Source: RH-AL1 sp965249685
Lineage (GTDB): Bacteria; Pseudomonadota; Alphaproteobacteria; Rhizobiales; Beijerinckiaceae
DNA: 64,000 nt
Direction of reading: 5' to 3'
NCBI GenBank assembly: GCA_965249685.1
Contig: CBDFMN010000003.1
Span: 2,046,001 to 2,110,000 of the forward strand
In this document: positions 54,018 to 64,000 of the stretch, piece after piece
Layout of the letters: each line of letters starts with the position of its first letter
How positions within the stretch are numbered: the first letter of the stretch is position 1
Position numbers and translations under genes: made by a program
Notes under the pieces: model-generated
What the model was told of the DNA's origin: nothing
The model's input: the letters and a program-made list of their open reading frames with translations, nothing else
Databases searched by the model: none

Positions 54018-55526
54018 TCAGTCGAGCAGCATGCGCTTCAGCAGTTCCACCTCTTCGGACAACGAGCGGTCGCTCCCCGTCAAGCCCTCGATCTTGCGCA
54101 CGGCGTGCAGCACGGTCGTGTGGTCGCGCCCGCCGAAGCGGCGACCGATTTCCGGCAGCGACCGGAGCGTGAGAACCTTCGACAAATACATGGCGATCTG
54201 GCGCGGGCGCACGACGTTGGCGGTGCGCCGGGAGGAGAGGATATCCGCTCGGCTGACGTTGTAGTGGGTGGCGACGAGCTTCTGAATGTCCTCGATCTTG
54301 ACGCGCTTGGGCTCGCGGGTGCGTACCAGGTCGCGGATGGCGACCTCCGCCGTCTCGACGCAGAGCGACGCTTGCGTCAATGAGGCGTGCGCCATCAGGC
54401 GGTTGACGGCGCCGTCCAGGTCGCGCCCATTGGTCTGGATCACCGAGGCGACATAGGCGATGACGGCCGGCGAAACCTGGAAGTCGGGATTGATGCCGCG
54501 CGCGACCGAAATCCGCGTCTCGAGTATCTTGACCCGCAGCGCCTCGTCGAGCGAGCCCATTTCGACGCAGAGGCCACCGGCCAGGCGCGAACGCACCCGC
54601 TCCTCCAGGGTCTCGAGGTCGGCCGGCGGGCGGTCGGCGGCGATGACGATCTGCTTGCGCGCGTCGATCAGCGCGTTCAGCGTGTGGCAGAACTCCTGCT
54701 GGATCGACTTGCCCTGGAGGAACTGCACGTCGTCGATGACGAGGACGTCGATGGCGCGCAGCCGCTCCTTGAAGGCGATGGCCGTCTGCGCCTTGAGCGC
54801 ATAGACGAAGCCGTACATGAACTTTTCTGCGGTGAGATAGATGACGCGCCGCCCGGCCGCCGTCGCCGCGTGGGCCACGGCCTGCAGCAAATGGGTTTTT
54901 CCCAAACCAACCGAGGCGTGGATATAAAGCGGATTATAGATCAGCGGCTCGTGCGCGCCGGCAGCCGCGATGCGCTGGGCCGCGGCATAGGCAAGCTGGT
55001 TCGAACGCCCGAGTAAAAAGGTCTCGAAGTTCATCCGGCGGTCGAGCGGCGACCCGCTGATAGCCTCCGGGTCGTTCACCTCTCGAGGCGGGGCTAGGCG
55101 ACCCGCGGCCGGCGCCGCGAAGCCGGCAGCCTCGATACGGACGGGACGTTCGCTGAAGCTGGATACCGGGTCGCACACCGCGTCGAACGGGCGTGCGACG
55201 CGCGCTGCGGTATTGCGCGAGGACGTCCGCACGCCGATCGACACGGCGCGCACGTCCTCGACCTCCGAAGTGACGATCGCGATCATCCGGTCGAGATAGT
55301 GAGACTGGATCCAGCTCTTCAGAAACTTGGTTGGGACCGAAACGTGGGCGACGCCCTCAACGATGCCGTCGAGCTCGAGCCGTCCGAACCACGAGGTGAA
55401 CACGTCCTCGCCGACTTCCGCACGTAGCCGGCGGCAGATCTTATCCCACGCTTCGTCCGCTTTTCTCGCTTTGACCTCTCCGGACACGACATCGCGGGCC
55501 GACCGAACCTCTGCCATTGGTTTCAT
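54018..55526 (-). CDS. dnaA: Chromosomal replication initiator DnaA
   Basis: DnaA binds oriC and opens DNA for replication. The 502 residues contain domain I (about 25-100), a linker, the AAA+ domain with Walker A ASVGLGKT (204-211; the first Gly is Ala, a form I recall from other rhizobial DnaA) and Walker B VLVIDDVQFLQG, and domain IV with the DNA-binding signature LRSLPEIGRRFGGRDHTTVLHA near the end. An ATG at codon 4 (MAEVRS) is an alternative start. ruvC begins 27 bases after its stop, so the two may share a transcript. Confidence 0.97.
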   Translation of the reverse strand: MKPMAEVRSARDVVSGEVKARKADEAWDKICRRLRAEVGEDVFTSWFGRLELDGIVEGVAHVSVPTKFLKSWIQSHYLDRMIAIVTSEVEDVRAVSIGVRTSSRNTAARVARPFDAVCDPVSSFSERPVRIEAAGFAAPAAGRLAPPREVNDPEAISGSPLDRRMNFETFLLGRSNQLAYAAAQRIAAAGAHEPLIYNPLYIHASVGLGKTHLLQAVAHAATAAGRRVIYLTAEKFMYGFVYALKAQTAIAFKERLRAIDVLVIDDVQFLQGKSIQQEFCHTLNALIDARKQIVIAADRPPADLETLEERVRSRLAGGLCVEMGSLDEALRVKILETRISVARGINPDFQVSPAVIAYVASVIQTNGRDLDGAVNRLMAHASLTQASLCVETAEVAIRDLVRTREPKRVKIEDIQKLVATHYNVSRADILSSRRTANVVRPRQIAMYLSKVLTLRSLPEIGRRFGGRDHTTVLHAVRKIEGLTGSDRSLSEEVELLKRMLLD

Positions 55527-56309
55527 GGGATGACTTCAACTCACGAGCACAGGAGAGCCCTTGCGCGAAGGCGCGAGCATCTCGACACAACACATAAATA
55601 AGGGGCCGGACGGCCAGGAGACCGCCCAAACGACTATGCGACAGGCACGCCATGGCTCAGCCAGCGAGACGCGGTGTTGAAGACGCATGGAGCAGAGTAA
55701 AACGCGAGCCGCTGATCCATCGTCGACGCCTTTCCAAGACCGAGGGACCGCACCGGCCTCTCGCACCATTCCTGGAATACCGCGCGCGAAGCGCCGCACT
55801 CCATGCCGAACATACCGCGTCAACGCCTTCTTTCTGACAGGACGACCGTCCACCACGAAGGCAGTCGGAACGCTCCGGTCTAAAGATGCGAGGCTCGGCG
55901 TGCGGCGCCTTCGGCTGTTTGGCCTCCGACGCTTCACCACATCCGCTAGCAGGTGAAGATTAACATAGCCGGGACAAGCGGCAAGGACGCTTCATCGCGC
56001 CGCCACAAATCCGTCAGACAGAGCCCGGTCTAGAGGAGGCATTGCACAGGCTTGACGCCGGTAAGATGCTGATTCACCGGAGCTCTATATCGGGTGTTTT
56101 TGGCGGTCTGGGCCTGACGAATTTGTCACAGCTTCCGAGCCTCTGCGCCAGGGTCTCGGTGTTGGCCGCCATCGCGGTCGCGTCAGCAGGGCTTTGTCTC
56201 CAATCCAATGAAAACTAAGCGCAATTTTTGACCATCGAAGGCCGGGAAGGCGTTGGGACGACACAGAAGGCTTGGCCGGCGTAGGTTAACCACGATGGCG
56301 ACGGAGCAC
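55527..56309. other. Long intergenic region between rpsT and dnaA
   Basis: About 780 bases without a convincing gene. It presumably holds the dnaA promoter and leader. Seen: an AT-rich patch at about 55590-55600 (CACATAAATAAGGGG), a single GATTC (a CcrM-type GANTC site) near 56071, a TTAACC half-site near 56286, and no clear TTATCCACA boxes. Short frames here lack ribosome sites and family resemblance. Confidence 0.5.
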
Positions 56310-56336
56310 GAAAAAAGCCCGGACAAGCCGGGCTTC
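56310..56336 (-). terminator. Intrinsic terminator of rpsT
   Basis: On the minus strand AAGCCCGG-CTTG-TCCGGGCTT forms a stem of about eight pairs followed by TTTTT. It lies some 25 bases after the rpsT stop. Confidence 0.88.
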
Positions 56337-56361
56337 AAAGGTCGTGGCGAGAAGGGGCCAA

Positions 56362-56628
56362 TCAGTTCGCGAGGCTGTTCACGCGCTTGGTCAAACGCGA
56401 CACTTTGCGGGACGCGGCATTCTTATGGACGATGCCCTTCTGAGCTGCGCGCATCACCAGCGGAGCCGCGGTCCGCAGAGCCGCGTCGGCAGCGGTGCGA
56501 TCGCCCGAGGTCAGCGCCTCCTCGACCTTGCGCAGAAAGGTCCGCATCTGGCTGCGCCGCGAACGGTTGACCGCCGTGCGTCGCTCGATCTGCCGGACGG
56601 CCTTTTTGGCCGACGAGGTATTCGCCAT
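56362..56628 (-). CDS. rpsT: 30S ribosomal protein S20
   Basis: A primary 16S-rRNA-binding ribosomal protein, 88 residues and very basic. MANTSSAKKAVRQIERRTAVNR, SQMRTFLRKVEEAL, AAPLVMRAAQKGIVHKNAASRKVSRLTKRV all match S20. The ATG of MANTSSAKK is taken, with TGGGAC upstream; an ATG five codons earlier is not family-like. It is followed by its own terminator and then dnaA in the same direction, a gene order common in Hyphomicrobiales. Confidence 0.96.
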   Translation of the reverse strand: MANTSSAKKAVRQIERRTAVNRSRRSQMRTFLRKVEEALTSGDRTAADAALRTAAPLVMRAAQKGIVHKNAASRKVSRLTKRVNSLAN

Positions 56629-56844
56629 GGAAAAGTCCCACACACATCTGTCAGAGAAGGCGACGCCACGCGCCGCGCGGCCGGCGCACCGGCGAAATGA
56701 GCGGCCATATAGGCAAAGTCGCCTCCCCTCGTCAATGCTTCCGATAGTATTTCAACACCAGCGCGGGCGGCGACTCATGCCTCGAGGCAACCAAAGAGGG
56801 GGTCACGGATTCGCCGCCTGAAATCTTCCGACGAGGAACACCCC

Positions 56845-57105
56845 ATGCAGGTCAACGGCCCCGATCCCGGCGATGCCGGCGAGCACGCGGTCCATACGAT
56901 CGACATCTGGTTCTCGCCCAAGCGCCGGCACTGGGTCGTCCAGCGCCTCAATGAGCGCGGCGAGCCCGTTGGTCACAGCCATTTCTGTCGGACCGAGGCC
57001 GAGGCGAGGGCCTGCTTGGCCGACTGGATGCGTCGGCACCCCGAGACGCACCTGAGCGCGCCGCGCCGACAGCGCTCCTCTGCAGAGGGCCGCACCCGCG
57101 CCTGA
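56845..57105 (+). CDS. Small conserved-looking protein, DUF2188-like
   Basis: An 86-residue protein with an acidic start (NGPDPGDAGEHAVHTIDIWF), then SPKRRHWVVQRLNERGEPVGHSHF and TEAEARACLADWMRRHPE, and a basic tail. The W-x-V-x-R...S-x-x-x-x-T-x-x-E-A-x-x-x-A layout recalls the short DUF2188 fold, but the similarity is weak. A GAGGAAC site six bases before the ATG supports translation. It is convergent with glgB. Function unknown. Confidence 0.6.
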   Translation: MQVNGPDPGDAGEHAVHTIDIWFSPKRRHWVVQRLNERGEPVGHSHFCRTEAEARACLADWMRRHPETHLSAPRRQRSSAEGRTRA

Positions 57106-57106
57106 C

Positions 57107-59355
57107 CTACTGGTGCGAGAAGGCCACCGTCGCCAACGGAGGCACGGTGATGACGATCGACTGCTCCTCGCCGTGGCTTGAGACCGCCTCCGCTTCGACG
57201 CCGCCGAGATTGCCGAGATTGCTGCCGCCGTAGGTCGACGCGTCGGTGTTGAGGATCTCGCGGTAGAACCCCGGTCTTGGCACGCCGATGCGGTAGTGGA
57301 GCCGCGGCACAGGCGTGAAGTTCGAAGCGATGACCGCCAGGTTGCCATCGTCCCCATGGCGAGCGAAGGCAAACACGCTGTTGTCCGTGTCGCCGCCGAC
57401 CAGCCATTGGAACCCGCTCGCCTCGCAATCGCGCTCGTAGAGCGCCGGCGTGGCGCCATAGACCGCGTTGAGGTCGCGCACCAGGCTCTGAATACCCCTG
57501 TGAGCGGGCTGATCCAACAGGTGCCAGTCGAGCGACTGGTTGTAGTTCCATTCCTTCTCCTGCGCGAACTCGCAGCCCATGAAGAGCAGCTTCTTGCCCG
57601 GGTGCGTCCACATGAAGCCGAGATAGGCGCGAAGGTTGGCGAAGCGCTGCCACTCGTCGCCGGGCATTCGGTCTAGGAGCGAGCCTTTGCCATGCACGAC
57701 CTCGTCGTGGCTGATGGGCAGAATGAAGTTTTCCGAGAAGGCATAGAGCAGGCCGAACGTCATCTCATGATGGTGGTAGCGGCGATGGATGGGATCGGTG
57801 CCGATATAATGCAGCGTGTCGTGCATCCACCCCATGTTCCATTTGAAGCCGAAGCCGAGGCCACCGTTGTAGGTCGGCTGCGAAACGCCGGGCCAGGCGG
57901 TCGACTCCTCCGCCACGGTGATGACGCCGGGGGCGGACTGGTAGGCGACCTCGTTCATCCGTCGCAGGAAGGCGATGGCTTCGAGGTTCTCGTTGCCGCC
58001 ATACTGGTTTGGAACCCACTCACCCGACTTGCGAGAGTAATCGAGGTAGAGCATGGAGGCGACGGCATCCACGCGCAGGCCGTCGAGGTGATAATAGTCT
58101 AGCCAGAAGCGCGCGTTAGCGATGAGGAGGGCCGCGACCTCCTGGCGCCCGACGTTGTAGATGTAGGTCCCCCAATCCTGATGGAATCCCTGGCGCGGGT
58201 CGGCATGCTCGTAGAGGTGGGTCCCGTCGAAATTCCCGAGGCCATGCGCGTCGTTGGGAAAATGCGCCGGCACCCAGTCGAGGATAAGGCCGATACCGGC
58301 CTCGTGCGCCATGTCGACGAAGGCGGCGAAATCCTCTGGCGTGCCGAAACGGCTCGTCGGCGCGAAAAGCGACACCGGCTGGTAGCCCCAGGAGCCATCA
58401 TAGGGAAACTCGGTGATCGGCAGCATTTCGATGTGGGTGAACCCCATGTCACGCACATAGGGGATCAGCCGCTCGCCCAGTTCGCGATAGGTCAGGAAGC
58501 GATTGCCCTCCTCCGTCACGCGCTGCCAGGAGCCGACGTGAACCTCGTAGATCGAGATAGGCTTCTTGCGGTCGTCGCCGATGGCGCGCTTGGCGATCCA
58601 GTCGCCGTCGCGCCAGGCGATCCGCGGGAGGCCCTGCGTCAAGGAGGCGGTCTGCGGCGGGTGCTCGGCCGCAAAGGCCACGGGATCGGCTTTGAGCGGC
58701 AACATCTGCCCACCCGGCCCCTTGATCTCGTACTTGTAATGCGCGCCCTTGCCGACACCGGGGATGAACAACTCCCAGGCGCCGACCTCGAAGCGGATGC
58801 GCATCGGGTGAGAGCGGCCGTCCCAACCGTTGAAGTCGCCGACGACGCTTACGCTTTTTGCGCTCGGAGCCCAGACGACGAAGCGCATGCCCCAGACGCC
58901 GCCGAGCGTGACGGGATGCGCGCCGAAGATGAAATAGAAGGCGGTGTCGTTGGAATGGTTGATCGCCGCGACGTCGTCGTCCGACAGCGCCGAGCCGAAC
59001 AGGTAGGGATCGTTGATCGTGCGCTCGCCGTCGCCGGAGCGGACCCTAAGACGGTAGCCCGGTCGATGATCCGCGTTGACGCGCCCGACGAAGAAACCTT
59101 GCGGATCGACCTTTTCGCAGGAGGCGAGCGGCACGTCGTCGTAGAAGTCGAGGAGGTCGACGCTCTCGGCACCCGGCTGCATGACGCGCACGTCCCAGAC
59201 GCCGCGGGCCACCTCATGCGGGCCGAGCACGGCGAAGGGATCGCCGTGCGAGGCCGAGAGGATGGCCTCCATCGCGCCGCGCTCGACCGCCTGCGACGGA
59301 CTCGGCTCGGCGTCGCCCTGCAGGCTGCCGGCCGTGGTGGCGTACTGGGCGTCAG

Positions 59356-59359
<4 letters not shown>
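57107..59359 (-). CDS. glgB: 1,4-alpha-glucan branching enzyme GlgB
   Basis: GlgB cuts alpha-1,4 chains and re-attaches them in alpha-1,6 linkage. The 750 residues have the N-terminal carbohydrate-binding modules (HGDPFAVLGPHEV, then WAPSAKSVSVVGDFNGWDGR), the GH13 barrel with EMLPITEFPYDGSWGYQ, nucleophile Asp431 (GLRVDAVASML), acid/base Glu484 (VAEESTAWPG) and Asp552 (ISHDEVVHG), and a C-terminal beta domain. The ATG overlaps the treS stop by four bases. Together with GlgE it would make branched alpha-glucan. Confidence 0.97.
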
Positions 59360-62606
<3,247 letters not shown>

Positions 62607-62610
<4 letters not shown>

Positions 62611-64000
62611 CGAGGGCCTTTCCAGTCGGCGGGCGGAAGCAGACGCCAGATCACGGCGGAGCGGTCGTAGGGATCGAGCGCGATCTGGTGGGTCTTACCA
62701 AACAGCGTGAAGCGGTGGCCACCAAGTAGATCCTCGACGGCGAGCGCGCCGGTATCGGGCAGGCCCCACTCCCAAAGCGGGATCTCGTAGGAACAGTCTT
62801 GACGATTATAGGGGTCGAGATTGACGAGCACGAAGACGCAATTGTCTTTTTCAGGCGTCAACTTGGCATAGCCGATGACTTGCGGGTTGCTGGTGGCGAT
62901 GAGCAGGAGGTTACGGAAGTCGTGCAGCGCCGGGTTTTCGCGTCGGATGGCGTTGAGGGCGCGGATATGGTCCTTGATGTTGCCGGGACGGTCGAAGTCC
63001 CACACCTTGATCTCGTATTTCTCCGAGTCGAGGTATTCCTCGCGACCCGGCAAGGCACGCGCCTCGCACAGTTCAAAGCCGCTGTAGATGCCCCAATTGC
63101 TGGAGAGCGTGGCGGCGAGAGTCGCGCGCACGACGAAACCGGGACGTCCGCCGGTCTGGAGGTAGACCGGGTTGATGTCAGGCGTGTTGACGAAGAAGTT
63201 GGGCCGGTAGTACTCGCCCATCGCGCCCGCCAGCTCGCGCATGTAGAGTTCGATCTCCCACTTCTCGTTGCGCCACGTGAAGTAGGTGTAGGATTGTTGG
63301 TAGCCGACCTTTGCCAGCTCGCGCATCATTGCCGGGCGGGTGAAGGCCTCCGCCAGGAAGATCATGTCGGGAAATTCGCGGCTCACCTCGGCGATCACCC
63401 AGCGCCAGAAGGGGATGGGCTTGGTGTGGGGATTGTCGACGCGCAGGATGCGCACGCCTTCGCGCGCCCAGAACAGCATGACGTCGCGCAGCTCCTCCCA
63501 GAGGCTCGGCACGGACTTGCCGTAAAAGGCCACGTTGACGATGTCTTCGTACTTCTTCGGCGGGTTCTCGGCATATTGGATCGTACCGTCCGGCCGCCAG
63601 ACGAACCATTCGGGATGGTCCTTGATCCAGGGGTGGTCGGGCGAGCATTGGATGGCGAAGTCGAGCGCGAGCTCCAGGCCATGGTCACGGGCCGCCGAGA
63701 CGAGGGCGCGAAAATCCTCGATCGTGCCGAGTTCCGGGTGGATGGCATCGTGACCGCCGTCGGGCGAACCTATGGCGTAGACGCTGCCGGGATCGTCGGC
63801 CGCGGGCGTCAGGGTGTTGTTACGGCCCTTGCGGTTCTTCAAGCCGATCGGGTTGATCGGCGGGAAGTAGAGGACGTCGAAGCCGAGGTCGCGCACGTAG
63901 GGCAGATGCTCGATGACGTCGCGCAGCGTGCCGTGCCGCTCGACGCTAGCGGTGACGGAGCGAGGGAACAGCTCGTACCAGGCGGAGAAGAGCGCCGCCT
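62607..64000 (-). CDS. glgE: Alpha-1,4-glucan--maltose-1-phosphate maltosyltransferase GlgE (5' end cut by window)
   Basis: GlgE extends alpha-glucan using maltose-1-phosphate. The frame is open to the window edge; visible from there are FSAWYELFPRSV, HGTLRDVIEHLPYVRDLGFDVLYFPPINPIG, FAIQCSPDHPWI, the catalytic strand GVRILRVDNPHTKPIPFWRW (Asp nucleophile), IFLAEAFTRPAMM (Glu) and NTPDINPVYLQTGGRP. The N-terminal domain is missing. The GTG inside VRDLGFDV is not the true start. It is the first visible gene of a glgE-treS/mak-glgB operon. Confidence 0.95.

Noticed and set aside
55536..55940. 134-residue frame upstream of dnaA on the minus strand
   Set aside because: Basic, low-complexity, no recognisable domain and no ribosome site; treated as non-coding.
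56280..56295. TTAACC half-site upstream of dnaA as a CtrA site
   Set aside because: Only one half-site; there is no second TTAA at seven-base spacing.
55527..56309. Possible replication origin beside dnaA
   Set aside because: No cluster of TTATCCACA-like boxes and no marked AT-rich unwinding region; alphaproteobacterial origins are often not beside dnaA.

Overview
The window is GC-rich, densely packed chromosomal DNA from an alphaproteobacterium, most likely of the order Hyphomicrobiales (Rhizobiales), near Beijerinckiaceae/Methylobacteriaceae. The evidence is: rpsT followed by dnaA; a cpoB-tilS-ftsH cluster beside glmM; serC-serA behind what looks like the alphaproteobacterial serC leader RNA; the DUF6489 and DUF6502 families; two outer-membrane barrels, one ending in YPLVRKY; and TTAA-N7-TTAA sites of the kind bound by CtrA. 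Genus and species cannot be read from the sequence. I see no tRNA, rRNA, CRISPR array, insertion sequence or prophage.

Layout. 1-10.4 kb: the 5' part of hslV, a DUF6502 protein, potassium transporter kup, two small conserved unknowns, a 3-oxoacid CoA-transferase pair, a self-inhibiting Fic protein, pyrophosphatase ppa, a GNAT acetyltransferase and an O-antigen-ligase-like membrane protein. 10.5-19.7 kb: a cupin almost identical in its key residues to manganese hydroxynitrile lyases, comM, a small exported protein, a hybrid histidine kinase, transaldolase, a ClC-type protein with CBS domains and a TPR-methyltransferase. 19.7-25.7 kb: ftsH, tilS and cpoB, divergent from glmM. 25.7-32.9 kb: two paralogous outer-membrane barrels, each with a CtrA-like box, then serC-serA and a large porin.

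33-50 kb is dominated by transport: an isolated Leu/Ile/Val-type binding protein, a five-gene peptide ABC operon with stop/start overlaps, a chemoreceptor, an SDR-cobF pair, and a second branched-chain amino-acid-type ABC operon in which the LivM permease and LivG ATPase are one polypeptide. 49.4-56.6 kb is a replication/repair block: dinB, ruvB, a frameshifted Uma2 gene, a DUF4112 gene, ruvA, ruvC, dnaA and rpsT. ruvC has no ATG, GTG or TTG start upstream of its first catalytic aspartate. 57-64 kb carries glgE (cut by the window edge), treS fused to maltokinase, and glgB, joined by four-base overlaps. Together these form the GlgE route from trehalose through maltose-1-phosphate to branched alpha-glucan.

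Most of the window is housekeeping. No complete new multi-gene system stands out. The observations most worth following are the ruvC start, an 18-bp tandem repeat that builds the signal peptide of the peptide-binding protein, the paired CtrA-like boxes on the two outer-membrane genes, the hydroxynitrile-lyase-like cupin, the self-inhibiting Fic protein, the LivM-LivG fusion and the ClC protein with a non-standard filter.
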